Made by a program: the position numbers and the translations under genes. DNA of 9,373 nt from Streptosporangiaceae bacterium (lineage in GTDB: Bacteria; Actinomycetota; Actinomycetes; Streptosporangiales; Streptosporangiaceae). Shown here piece by piece: positions 1 to 7,042 of this stretch. Positions within the stretch are counted from its first letter, which is position 1, and every line of letters begins with the position of its first letter. The stretch spans positions 1-9,373 of the forward strand of contig JASHOI010000712.1 of NCBI GenBank assembly GCA_030041195.1. Direction: 5' to 3'. The notes beneath the pieces are model-generated. The model searched no databases. It was not told where the DNA came from and saw nothing but the letters and a program-made list of their open reading frames with translations.

Positions 1-79
1 CATGGTCACCGCCGCTCACCATGACCTGCGCGGCATCCGCCTTCTTGATCAATCTCGGGGCAGGTGAAAGAAGAGAAGA
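1..79 (-). other. Segment downstream of the operon; possible 5' end of another gene
   Basis: On the minus strand this stretch follows the stop codon of the nucleotidyltransferase-like gene and stays open to the window edge in that same frame. It could hold the start of a further operon gene: a TTG at 52-50, an ATG at 22-20 and another ATG at 3-1 (different frame) are possible starts. None has a convincing Shine-Dalgarno sequence, and too few codons are visible to recognise a family. I see no terminator hairpin here, so transcription may continue past the window. Confidence 0.25.
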
Positions 80-835
80 TCAATCGACCTCCTCGGGCAG
101 GTCATACCATGGCAGCCGACGGCCGATTCTGGCTCGTGCCCGCCATTTCAGGGTTTTGGGGGCGCTGGCCAGGACTTCTTGGACTTGGCGAAGGCGCTGG
201 GTGACGATCTGTTCGGATGCCTCGTCCAGGCCGGTCGTCGGGAGTCGCGCGGCGACTTTGGCGAGGTTGTCCGACACGGTCGTGAACCAGCCCCAGTCAG
301 CCCCGACAATCTTTGCCAGCCGCTCGCGGTTAATGCCGGGCTCGCTGCCGCTGGCGACGGGGTGGCTGAGGAGCAGGGCGATGCTGTCGATGAGGTCTTT
401 GTCGTTGACTTCGAAGATCTGCAGCTTGGTGAGCAGGATGTCTTCGGGCGCGAGTGTGGGTGATTCACCCGGAAGGCGGTCTTCGAGGTCGATGGTGTGG
501 CACATCGCGAAGCTCGACACGAAGGTATCGAGCTGCCGATTGTTGACCATGTCGAAGTGCAGCAGTCGCTGCGAGCCGTGCAGGGTGTTGAACTGGACGT
601 CGGCTTCGTAGCCGTTGGCTTGGAGGAAGTCGCGCCATCGGCCGACGTCGGCCCGGCGCACGAGGTAGTCCAAGTCCTTGTAGGGCCTTTTGAGGACGTC
701 TGGCAGTGGCTTGTCGGTGCTCAGGACCACGGCGGCGCCGCCGAGCAACCGGACGATGATCCCGTGGTCCTGCGCGCCGGCGTACAGGCGGCGCGCCTCA
801 GTTACCGGGTCGGCGGCCGGGATGGGCGTGGTCAT
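80..835 (-). CDS. Nucleotidyltransferase-fold protein, last visible gene of the operon
   Basis: A 251-residue soluble protein with the layout of a minimal nucleotidyltransferase: a GGAA turn at residues 32-35, KDLDYLV at 53-59 giving the paired acidic residues D54 and D56, and a likely third carboxylate at D103 in QLDTFV. The later LAPEDILLTKLQI (128-140) and NDKDLIDSIALL (144-155) resemble the C-terminal part of AbiEii/MNT-like and DUF6036-like nucleotidyltransferases. Such enzymes transfer a nucleotide to protein, RNA or a small molecule; the acceptor here is unknown. The ATG overlaps the stop of the PfkB kinase gene as ATGA, so it is translationally coupled to it. That argues for a metabolic or modifying role more than for a free-standing toxin, and no antitoxin-like partner is visible. 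Fold fairly likely; substrate unassigned. Confidence 0.72.
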   Translation of the reverse strand: MTTPIPAADPVTEARRLYAGAQDHGIIVRLLGGAAVVLSTDKPLPDVLKRPYKDLDYLVRRADVGRWRDFLQANGYEADVQFNTLHGSQRLLHFDMVNNRQLDTFVSSFAMCHTIDLEDRLPGESPTLAPEDILLTKLQIFEVNDKDLIDSIALLLSHPVASGSEPGINRERLAKIVGADWGWFTTVSDNLAKVAARLPTTGLDEASEQIVTQRLRQVQEVLASAPKTLKWRARARIGRRLPWYDLPEEVD

Positions 836-1740
836 GTGATTTCTCCATGCCTGGTCGGACAGACGAGACTCCGGGCGACGGCGCTTACTTCCGCGTCGGT
901 CGGGAGGGCGCTTTGCGCTCCCAGTGCCAGGGTTGACAGCCCTGCGGCCACGACCGCGAGCTGGGTTGCGGCGGCCAGGTCGAGGCCGCTAGCGAGGTAG
1001 TGGCATAGCGCTCCGGCGAAGCAATCTCCCGCGCCGGTGGCATCTATTGTCTCGACCCGGATTCCGGCGATGCGCTCATCGGGGCACGCTGGGGCATGGA
1101 TTATGGCGCCTTCAGGTCCGCAGGTCTCGACGGCGGTGACGGCGTTGGCCGCTTTACCGGCGAACATGGCCCATCCGGCCGAGTTGGTAATGATGAGATC
1201 GACGTTCCCGAGCGTGCTGGCAAGAGGAACGTCGCTGGCCATGTCGGCTTCGATGCCGACTACGACCCGGCCGCCGACTCCTGCTTCGATCACTCGCCTG
1301 ATTGCGTTGCTGTTTCCGGTGGTGTAGACGATGTCTGCAGCGGCGATCTGGCCGGGATCCAGTTCGCCGAGCCTGTCCGCCACTCCGCGGTCGACGATCA
1401 CCTGACGGCTGTCCCCGTCGAGCAGGATTGTCGCCTGGGTGCTGGAGCCTTGCAGTCTCTGGACGTATCCGGTGGCGACTCCTCGTGACGCCAGGGATGC
1501 CACCAGCCAGTCTCCCGGTTCGTCCGTCCCGACTGCGGAGTAGAGCGTGACCTGGCTGCCAAGCGCCGCGGCGGCCACGGCGGCGTTCGCGCCGGTGCCG
1601 CCAGGCAGCCGGTGCGAAGTCGTTGCGGTTCGTTTCTCGTCCCTGGACTGCCGCGGTGGCAGCATCAGGTAATAGTCAACGGCGATGTCTCCGATCACGG
1701 CGATTCGGGGCCGCGCGGCGCGCGGGGCCGTGGTGTGCAC
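832..1740 (-). CDS. PfkB-family (ribokinase-like) sugar/nucleoside kinase
   Basis: A 302-residue cytosolic kinase, normal length for the ribokinase/PfkB family, which phosphorylates a hydroxyl of a sugar, nucleoside or related compound with ATP. The N-terminal strand IAVIGDIAVDYY (13-24) and the substrate-side glycine signature GGTGANAAVAAAALG (47-61) are typical. The C-terminal signature DATGAGDCFAG (233-243) carries the anion hole and the catalytic base D239. The start is a GTG two nucleotides after the metallophosphoesterase stop TAG, and the stop overlaps the next gene as ATGA, so the gene sits inside a tightly coupled operon. Substrate specificity cannot be read from the sequence. The company of a DeoR regulator and a BtpA/SgcQ-family protein suggests a sugar or nucleoside intermediate (inference). 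Confidence 0.92.
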   Translation of the reverse strand: MHTTAPRAARPRIAVIGDIAVDYYLMLPPRQSRDEKRTATTSHRLPGGTGANAAVAAAALGSQVTLYSAVGTDEPGDWLVASLASRGVATGYVQRLQGSSTQATILLDGDSRQVIVDRGVADRLGELDPGQIAAADIVYTTGNSNAIRRVIEAGVGGRVVVGIEADMASDVPLASTLGNVDLIITNSAGWAMFAGKAANAVTAVETCGPEGAIIHAPACPDERIAGIRVETIDATGAGDCFAGALCHYLASGLDLAAATQLAVVAAGLSTLALGAQSALPTDAEVSAVARSLVCPTRHGEIT

Positions 1741-1742
1741 CG

Positions 1743-2696
1743 CTAGCCCGTCACCAGTTGCTGGGCGGTGACCTTCCTGCCCTTGACCGTGACGATCACT
1801 CCCTGCAGTACGCCCTCGGTGTAGGAGCTGCCAGGGTTGATGGCCACGGTGCGCCCGATCTTCCGGGCGGCCCGCGATTCGTGGATGTGCCCATGCAGGG
1901 ACAGGACCGGCTGCACTCGCTGGATCAGGTCGCGGACGGAGGTGCTGCCCACTGGCGCCAGCATGGCCTGGCCGCCGGCCATTTCGACTTTCATGTCGGC
2001 CGTCATCTTGTACGCCATGTCCAGGCCAGAGCGGGCGGGCGGGTCGTGGAAGTTGAAGATCGCCGGCTCATTGGGGTCGAGCTGGGCCGCGAGGGCCTTG
2101 AGCCGCACGCCGAGTTCCGCTTCGCTGATTTCTCGGGGGCTGTGCCAGGGCGTGGTAGTGGCCCAGCCGAAGCTGATGACCTGGTACCCCTCGAGATGAA
2201 CCAGCCGGTCCTCCGCGTCGGTGATCCAGTCGCCCTGGGCCAGGATCTTTTTCACTTCCGGCTCGTCGTCGTTGCCGGGCATCATCAGGGCCGGTATGCC
2301 GGCGGCCCGCAGCCGCTCGTCGGCCAGGGTGACCCAGTTCTCAGCGGTTTCCCGCATCAGGCGGCTGAAGACCCTGGTGACCAGGTCCGGGTCTGCCTGC
2401 AGGGCGCTCATTTCCTCTGGGGTCGTGCGGTAGGGGTAGGCGCCGCGGTCGCGGACGAACTGCTCTAGTTCGGTCAGTGCGCTGCCTTCGCTGACGACGT
2501 GCTCGGCGCCGAACACGTCGGCCCGGTAGGTTCCCGGGCTGGTCTCGACGAACGGGATCATGGCTTTGCCGGTGAGGTCTCCGCCGAAGACGACGGCCTG
2601 GACCTTGTAGAACCCGGCTGCGTTCAGGAACTTACGGAACACCCGTTCCGAGCCATGGATGTCGGAGGCGTAGAAAAGGCTGAGCTGGCGGGTCAT
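1743..2696 (-). CDS. Calcineurin-like metallophosphoesterase
   Basis: A 317-residue protein with the full motif series of the binuclear-metal phosphoesterase fold: SDIHG (11-15; ligands D12, H14), GGDLTG (38-43; D40), GNDDE (141-145; N142 bridging region), FHDPP (216-220; H217), HGHIHES (268-274) and the C-terminal NPGSSY (287-292). It should hydrolyse a phosphomonoester or phosphodiester in the cytoplasm; no signal peptide is visible. The segment between the second and third motifs (about 44-140) is long and may form a cap that sets specificity. The ATG overlaps the stop of the BtpA-like gene (ATGA), and the PfkB kinase starts 2 nt after its TAG. A phosphatase directly beside a kinase suggests both act on intermediates of one pathway or on the two directions of one phosphorylation step (inference). 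Confidence 0.92.
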   Translation of the reverse strand: MTRQLSLFYASDIHGSERVFRKFLNAAGFYKVQAVVFGGDLTGKAMIPFVETSPGTYRADVFGAEHVVSEGSALTELEQFVRDRGAYPYRTTPEEMSALQADPDLVTRVFSRLMRETAENWVTLADERLRAAGIPALMMPGNDDEPEVKKILAQGDWITDAEDRLVHLEGYQVISFGWATTTPWHSPREISEAELGVRLKALAAQLDPNEPAIFNFHDPPARSGLDMAYKMTADMKVEMAGGQAMLAPVGSTSVRDLIQRVQPVLSLHGHIHESRAARKIGRTVAINPGSSYTEGVLQGVIVTVKGRKVTAQQLVTG

Positions 2697-3556
2697 GAAG
2701 GCCCGCCGTCCCGCATGGCGCGGTCGCGTGAGCGCACGAGGTCGAGCACGGCGTCCTTGCTCATCGTTCCGTACCAGACGTCGCCTTCCTTGAGGGAACT
2801 CCCGACGATTACCGCGTCCGCGTGTTCGAGGATCGCCTTCAGGTTTTCGCTGCGCACGCCCGAGCCGGCCACCACCGACAGGTCCGTGGCATCGCGCACG
2901 ACGCGCAGGTCGTTGTCGGCTGGCGGGTCGGCCAGCCTGCTGCCAGTGACGATCAGGGCGTCGGCGTCAAACCATGCGGCGTCCCGGGCCTGCTCACTGA
3001 GAGACCGGTCAGCGGTAATAGAGTGGCTGCCGAGCTTCACCTGAACGTCAGCCCACACCGTGACGTGATCCGCGCCGATGGCATGCCGGTACCGGCTCAC
3101 AGCGCCCGCCCGGCCTTCGATGAAACCCTCGTTGGCGATGTAGGCGTTCGCCCACTGGTTCGCGCGCACGAACGCCGCGCCTGCCGCGGCTGCCACCGCG
3201 ATCGATTCGCGCACCGCGTTGGCCAGGCAGTTGACGCCGATCGGCAGGTCGATGGCCTGCCTGACGCGCTCGGCCACAACCGCCATCGCGCCCACAGTCT
3301 CGGGGCCGACCTCGTCGGCTTTGACGAACGGTATGTCCCATCCGTTCTCGATGATCACGCCGTCAAAGCCGCAGTCTTCCAGCATCCGCGCCTCAGACAG
3401 CGCCTGATCGACTACGGCCGCTATTCCGCCTCCCGGGACGTACCGCGGGGCGCCCGGCAGCGGCAGCAGGTGCAGCATGCCTATGAGGGCTCCGCGGCGG
3501 CCGAATAGCCGCGTGATCTCATCGGGCTTGGGAACGCCGTCGGTCCGCTGGGTCAT
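2693..3556 (-). CDS. BtpA/SgcQ-family TIM-barrel protein
   Basis: I take the ATG at 3556, giving 287 residues, because it overlaps the ureohydrolase stop as ATGA; a longer frame with a start at 3598 lies inside the upstream gene and is less likely. Recognisable family segments are GMLHLLPLPGAPRY (26-39), DGVIIENGWDIPF (65-77), GVNCLANAVRESIAVA (107-122), WADVQVKLGSHS (168-179), DALIVTGSRLADPP (199-212) and VVAGSGVRSENL (228-239), ending with the phosphate-site-like DAVIVGSSLKEGD. The spacing fits a (beta/alpha)8 barrel. Members include cyanobacterial BtpA, linked to photosystem I accumulation, and E. coli SgcQ from a sugar PTS operon; the biochemical activity is unsettled. A role in photosystem biogenesis makes no sense here, so a catabolic barrel enzyme acting on a phosphorylated substrate is more likely (inference). 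Confidence 0.9.
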   Translation of the reverse strand: MTQRTDGVPKPDEITRLFGRRGALIGMLHLLPLPGAPRYVPGGGIAAVVDQALSEARMLEDCGFDGVIIENGWDIPFVKADEVGPETVGAMAVVAERVRQAIDLPIGVNCLANAVRESIAVAAAAGAAFVRANQWANAYIANEGFIEGRAGAVSRYRHAIGADHVTVWADVQVKLGSHSITADRSLSEQARDAAWFDADALIVTGSRLADPPADNDLRVVRDATDLSVVAGSGVRSENLKAILEHADAVIVGSSLKEGDVWYGTMSKDAVLDLVRSRDRAMRDGGPS

Positions 3557-4518
3557 CGGCCGCACACTCCGGCCAGTATTTCCAGTGCCACGCCGCAAGC
3601 AAGCCGGGTGCTGATACCGGACAGGTCGTACACTGGCGCGATCTCCACCAGGTCAGCGGCGATCGGGCTAGCGCGGCCCAGTGCCCGGGCTATCTTCAAC
3701 GACTCGCGCGCGCTGAAGCCGCCTGGTTCGGGGGTCCCGGTGCCGGGGAAGGCCGAAGCGTCGACCGAGTCGAGATCGAAGCTGACGTAGAGCCCGTCGA
3801 CCCCGTCACTGGCATATTCGATCGCCCGGGCTATGCAGAGCCCGAGCCCTTCTTCCTCGATCCGGTCCATGCCGAACCACCGCACGCCCATTTCTGCCGC
3901 TGCGCGTACCTGATCCCTCGGGTTGAGCCACCCGTGTACGCCGAACACCACGACGTTAGCCGGGTCGACGTTGGGTATCTCCGCGGCGCGCATCGTGGGG
4001 CACCCGCTGGAGTAGATCTCCCCGGCCCAGCTCGGGGCAGTGTCCAGATGCGCATCAACCGACAGGTAACCCATCCGGGAAACGGTCCTGGCTGCCCCGC
4101 GGGCAGCACCGATCGCCAGCGCATGGTTCCCGCCGATGGACAGCGGCAGGATGCCCCGCTCGCGGATGGACCGGACGTGATCCTCGATCAGCTGCATGGT
4201 GCGCTCGGCATTGGGCGGCACGACCGGGATGTCGCCGACATCGACGGTCGGCAGTGCCTCCCACAGGTCGAAGTCGCGCTGCGCGTCATATCCGAGAAAC
4301 CAGCTGGACGCGTCCCGGAAGGCCCGCGGTCCCATATTCGCCCCGTTGCGGCCCGCATTGCCCTCATCCCATGGGATGCCCGCGATGGCACAGCGGACTC
4401 CGTCCAGGCGCGCGCCATCCGCAAGCGGGCGCCCGAAGAAGGTGGCGACGCCTGACTGGATGACTCGCAGCTCGGCCGGGCCAGCGTTCGGGTCGGTCAT
4501 ATTCATCCCAACACTCAT
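3553..4518 (-). CDS. Arginase/agmatinase-family ureohydrolase
   Basis: A 321-residue member of the ureohydrolase superfamily, binuclear Mn (sometimes Ni) enzymes that split a guanidino group into urea and an amine. All six expected metal ligands are present: H132 in GGNHAL, D155, H157 and D159 in DAHLD, and D248 and D250 in SFDLDSVD. The downstream GTGTPEPGG (259-267) and VEIAPVYD (291-298, E292) are also typical. Two departures are visible: GGNHA where most arginases and agmatinases have GGDHS, and SVDAS where SxDxDxxDP is usual. The substrate could be agmatine, guanidinobutyrate, guanidine or a less common guanidino compound. The ATG overlaps the DeoR stop as ATGA, and the stop overlaps the BtpA-like gene in the same way. 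The family is secure; the substrate is open. Confidence 0.93.
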   Translation of the reverse strand: MSVGMNMTDPNAGPAELRVIQSGVATFFGRPLADGARLDGVRCAIAGIPWDEGNAGRNGANMGPRAFRDASSWFLGYDAQRDFDLWEALPTVDVGDIPVVPPNAERTMQLIEDHVRSIRERGILPLSIGGNHALAIGAARGAARTVSRMGYLSVDAHLDTAPSWAGEIYSSGCPTMRAAEIPNVDPANVVVFGVHGWLNPRDQVRAAAEMGVRWFGMDRIEEEGLGLCIARAIEYASDGVDGLYVSFDLDSVDASAFPGTGTPEPGGFSARESLKIARALGRASPIAADLVEIAPVYDLSGISTRLACGVALEILAGVCGR

Positions 4519-5276
4519 CCTGGTGCCTGGTGGATTTCCAGGCCGATTTCACGGTATTCGCTAAGGCATTCGGGATCTGCCTCGTCGTCGGTGACGATGC
4601 CGGTCAGGGAACGGACGCCGCAGACCGTGGTGAAGGCGGTGCGGCCGAGCTTGGTGTGGTCGAGCACCGCGTAGGACTGCGCGGCATGCTCGAGCAGGCA
4701 TTGCTTGACGGCGACCCCGTCCAGGTCGGTGTCCATGAGCCCGAACCCCGGGTTGATCGCGGGCGCGGAGATGAACGCCAGGTCGCACTGGAACTGGCGC
4801 GCCGTCTGCTCGGCGACAGGCCCGACGGTGCCGAGGGATCGCCCTCGTAGCACGCCGCCGACGACCAGCACGGTGGTATCAGTGCCCGCCAGCTCGTTGA
4901 TCACAGGCAGGCTCGGCGTGACGACCGTGATCTTGCGGCCCCGCAGAGCGCGGGCGATCTCCTGCGCGGTGGTACCGGTGTCCAGGGCCACCGATGTCCC
5001 GTCGTCCACCATCCTGGCCGCGACATACCGGGCAATCGCCGCCTTGGCCGCGTGATGCTCGGTGCTGCGGACGCTCAGGTCCAGTTCGGTCAGTGACCCA
5101 CCGGGCGCCGTCGCGCCTCCGCGGGTGCGCTGGACCAGGCCGCGGCTGGCCAGCGCTGACAGGTCCCGGCGGATGGTCTCCCGCGAGACCTCCAGTTCCT
5201 GCGCTATCGAGTCGACTTCGACGGACCCGTTCCGCAGCACCGTTTCCTGAAGTTTACGCAGCCTGAGTTCTCTCAC
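4515..5276 (-). CDS. DeoR-family transcriptional regulator
   Basis: A 253-residue regulator. The N-terminal winged helix-turn-helix covers about residues 6-57, with VDSIAQELEVSRETIRRDLS (21-40) as the DeoR signature and LVQRTRGGA as the wing. The C-terminal DeoRC sensor domain has the phosphosugar-isomerase-like fold: VALDTGTTAQEIA (96-108), VVTPSLPVINELA (118-130), GGVLRGRSLGTVG (140-152) and VLDHTKLGR (204-212). DeoR proteins usually repress nearby catabolic genes and are relieved by a phosphorylated sugar or nucleoside intermediate. The start is a GTG with GGAGGA six nucleotides upstream. It lies between the permease and the enzyme genes, so it is probably co-transcribed and autoregulated. 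The CGGTC repeats upstream of the permease are a plausible operator (inference). Confidence 0.94.
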   Translation of the reverse strand: MRELRLRKLQETVLRNGSVEVDSIAQELEVSRETIRRDLSALASRGLVQRTRGGATAPGGSLTELDLSVRSTEHHAAKAAIARYVAARMVDDGTSVALDTGTTAQEIARALRGRKITVVTPSLPVINELAGTDTTVLVVGGVLRGRSLGTVGPVAEQTARQFQCDLAFISAPAINPGFGLMDTDLDGVAVKQCLLEHAAQSYAVLDHTKLGRTAFTTVCGVRSLTGIVTDDEADPECLSEYREIGLEIHQAPG

Positions 5277-5338
5277 TGGCCGTCCTCCGCCTGCTTTTCG
5301 CCTCGCCGGCCGAGCCAGCAGTCAGCCGTGCCGTGGAA
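5277..5338 (-). promoter_or_regulatory. Permease-deoR spacer with strong Shine-Dalgarno
   Basis: This 62-nt gap is the longest within the operon. It contains GGAGGA at 5288-5283, six nucleotides before the GTG at 5276, which fixes the regulator's start. I see neither CGGTC repeats like those before the permease nor a clear promoter or terminator. Imperfect GC-rich dyads (around 5303-5317) could form a weak hairpin that lowers read-through between permease and regulator, but this is not strong. Confidence 0.55.
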
Positions 5339-6937
5339 TCATTCTGGCGGGATCTCCGCGGCGGCCAGCCGCAGGTCGACGCCGCGGTGCTTGCGGAATG
5401 CCCAGATCGCCGCATATATTACGAGGCCGCTGATCGGCAGGCCGATGTTCAGCCACATCTGCTTGGCACTGTGCCCGATGCCGACGTTGGGATCGTTCCA
5501 CAGGATGTACAGCACGACCAGCATGGCAGGCACCAGCAGCGCGCCCCAGATGCGGATCGTCGGGATCCCCAGGAACCTGCCGCCGCCGTTGCCAGCCCAG
5601 ACATCCTTCATCCGGGACGGATACAGCATCGCTGCCACGCCCATCACCGCGAACATCACAACCCCGGCCCACAGCAACGTGATCACCGACAGGACTCCGA
5701 TTACGTAGAGCACCAGCGACGCCTCGCCCAGGACGAAGGCGACCAGGATGCCGATGTACGGGGTCGCGTACTTCTCGTGCACTTTCGACAGCGACGGTGG
5801 CAGGTAACCGTCCAGTGACAGCGCGAGCATCAGCCGCGTGCAGGTGAAGAAGTTGATCGGCATCCACACATAGGTCCAGAACAGGAAGGTGAAGCCCAGC
5901 GCGATCGCCCAGAACAGGCCGCCGCCCGCGCCGATGGTCAACAGCTCGTTGTAAGTCGGGGTGAAGCTCAAGCCGAGCTTGGACGGCGAGATCAGCGACA
6001 GCCCGTTCAGGAACGGCAAGCCGATCGCGTGGATGATCAGCGCGATGAGGATCGCCATGCAGCCGCCGGTCAGCACCAGCGAGCCGACCATCCCGTATCG
6101 CTGTGTTGTCTTGGCCCGCCGCACCTCGCCCCCGATGTAGCACGAGGTCGCGCCGAACAGCACCATGTAGATCGTCCACAACATCGCGTAGAACGTTGCC
6201 GACGCCGACGCGCCATGGTGCAGCGGCGCGTTCGCCAGCACGGCCGCCGACGCGTGCGCGCTGCCGCCAGCCTTGACGACATAAGCGTTGAACCGGCTCG
6301 TGAATCGCCCGGGCCCGCCGACCAGTCCCGCCACGACCTCCAGCCCGATGCCCAGCATTGCGAGCAGGAACGTCCAGTTCTGGATCTTCATGTAGGTGCG
6401 CACGCCGCGGATGAGCACCGCGGTGAAAAAAACTAGCAGCACCGTCCCGACGACGATCGAACCGGTCTTCCCGCTCACCCACGTCCCGACACTGTTGAAG
6501 CCCGACGCGCCTGTCGCCACGGCCATCGACCGCATCCACCCCGCGACGCCCAACTGGGCGAAGAACGCCGCCGGGGCGCCGATGGCAGTGACCGCGAGAA
6601 TGATCCAGGTCCATGCGACCGTGAAGCCGATCGGCGGCCCGAACGCGGGCCCGAAGATCCGGCTGGTCCACACATAGTCGCCGCCTGACCGGGCCATATC
6701 CGCCGACATCCGCGAGTACACCATGTACAGCGGAACAACCAGGAGCGTGGCCAGCAGCGCCGACAACGGCAGCAGGCCACCCGCGTACGCGCCGATGCCC
6801 AGGCCCAGGAACGCAACCCCGAGCCCGATGTTCTGGTTGTTGGTGTTGTAGACGAAGACGTCTAGCACACCCGCTTCCTTGCGCAGCCCCGTGGCGTTGC
6901 GGACGAACACTCTCGGCGGAGTCTGGCTCGCGGTCAT
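5339..6937 (-). CDS. APC-superfamily amino acid/polyamine permease
   Basis: A 532-residue integral membrane transporter with about twelve hydrophobic segments. Family marks include GLRKEAGVLDVF (17-28) at the start of TM1, MARSGGDYVWTSRIFGP (81-97) after TM2, the conserved amino acid/polyamine/organocation loop, and the later segment reading RLMLALSLDGYLPPSL then TPY, the usual cytoplasmic loop near TM8-TM9. I place the start at ATG 6937, not 6958, because AGGAGG sits six nucleotides before it. Family members import or exchange amino acids, polyamines and related amines in the cytoplasmic membrane. As first gene of an operon that contains a ureohydrolase, it probably imports the pathway substrate, perhaps a guanidino compound or amine (inference). 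The N-terminal arm before TM1 and the TM7 region show no breaks; the gene looks functional. Confidence 0.93.
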   Translation of the reverse strand: MTASQTPPRVFVRNATGLRKEAGVLDVFVYNTNNQNIGLGVAFLGLGIGAYAGGLLPLSALLATLLVVPLYMVYSRMSADMARSGGDYVWTSRIFGPAFGPPIGFTVAWTWIILAVTAIGAPAAFFAQLGVAGWMRSMAVATGASGFNSVGTWVSGKTGSIVVGTVLLVFFTAVLIRGVRTYMKIQNWTFLLAMLGIGLEVVAGLVGGPGRFTSRFNAYVVKAGGSAHASAAVLANAPLHHGASASATFYAMLWTIYMVLFGATSCYIGGEVRRAKTTQRYGMVGSLVLTGGCMAILIALIIHAIGLPFLNGLSLISPSKLGLSFTPTYNELLTIGAGGGLFWAIALGFTFLFWTYVWMPINFFTCTRLMLALSLDGYLPPSLSKVHEKYATPYIGILVAFVLGEASLVLYVIGVLSVITLLWAGVVMFAVMGVAAMLYPSRMKDVWAGNGGGRFLGIPTIRIWGALLVPAMLVVLYILWNDPNVGIGHSAKQMWLNIGLPISGLVIYAAIWAFRKHRGVDLRLAAAEIPPE

Positions 6938-6943
6938 GCGCTG

Positions 6944-6949
6944 CCTCCT
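6944..6949 (-). promoter_or_regulatory. Ribosome binding site of the permease gene
   Basis: AGGAGG on the minus strand, six nucleotides before ATG 6937-6935. It decides the start against the in-frame ATG at 6958, which would lie upstream of this site. Confidence 0.85.
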
Positions 6950-6961
6950 AACGGGCATACG

Positions 6962-7008
6962 CGGTCATCTACGGTCCTGATCGGTCAGTAAAACAGACTT
7001 CTTCGGTC
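6962..7008 (-). repeat. Phased CGGTC direct repeats, candidate operator
   Basis: On the plus strand the pentamer CGGTC occurs at 6962, 6972, 6982 and 7004, that is with start-to-start spacings of 10, 10 and 22 bases, so all copies lie close to one face of the helix. The outer copies extend to CGGTCAT, and a further CGGTCAT sits at 6931-6937 over the permease start codon. The copy at 6982 abuts the predicted -10 box and is part of the dyad CTGA-N4-TCAG (6977-6988); the copy at 7004 sits in the spacer next to the -35 box. This layout suits a repressor, most simply the DeoR-type protein of the operon (inference). Confidence 0.6.
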
Positions 7009-7015
7009 ATGGCAA
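6987..7015 (-). promoter_or_regulatory. Predicted sigma-70-type promoter of the permease operon
   Basis: On the minus strand, TTGCCA (7015-7010; five of six matches to TTGACA) is followed after 17 nt by TTTACT (6992-6987; four of six matches to TATAAT). Transcription would begin near 6980, leaving a leader of roughly 43 nt that contains the Shine-Dalgarno sequence. The area is AT-richer than its surroundings. The overlap with the CGGTC repeats supports a regulated promoter. This is a motif match only. Confidence 0.6.
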
Positions 7016-7042
7016 TAGGGCGGACAATGCGATAGGCGGGAC

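Noticed and set aside
80..835. Nucleotidyltransferase-like protein as half of an AbiE- or MNT/HEPN-type toxin-antitoxin pair
   Set aside because: No antitoxin or HEPN partner is adjacent; its neighbour is a PfkB kinase coupled by ATGA. A partner beyond position 1 cannot be excluded.
1623..2468. Long plus-strand open frame of 281 codons
   Set aside because: It is antisense to the metallophosphoesterase and kinase genes, which have full motif sets; its composition (Gly/His/Asp/Arg-rich) is typical of a GC-rich shadow frame.
2822..3508. Plus-strand open frame of 228 codons
   Set aside because: Antisense to the BtpA-like gene, no recognisable motif, arginine- and histidine-rich shadow.
5322..6671. 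Minus-strand open frame of 449 codons overlapping the permease
   Set aside because: Arg/Asp/Gly/Ala-rich with no membrane segments; it is an alternate frame of the APC permease, whose frame has a strong ribosome site and family motifs.
6958..6958. Upstream ATG as start of the permease
   Set aside because: The AGGAGG site lies between this ATG and the one at 6937, so it serves the latter.
6962..7008. CGGTC repeats as a CRISPR array or plasmid iterons
   Set aside because: The repeat unit is only 5-7 bases, there are no spacers of uniform length beyond one helical turn, and it overlaps a promoter; an operator fits better.
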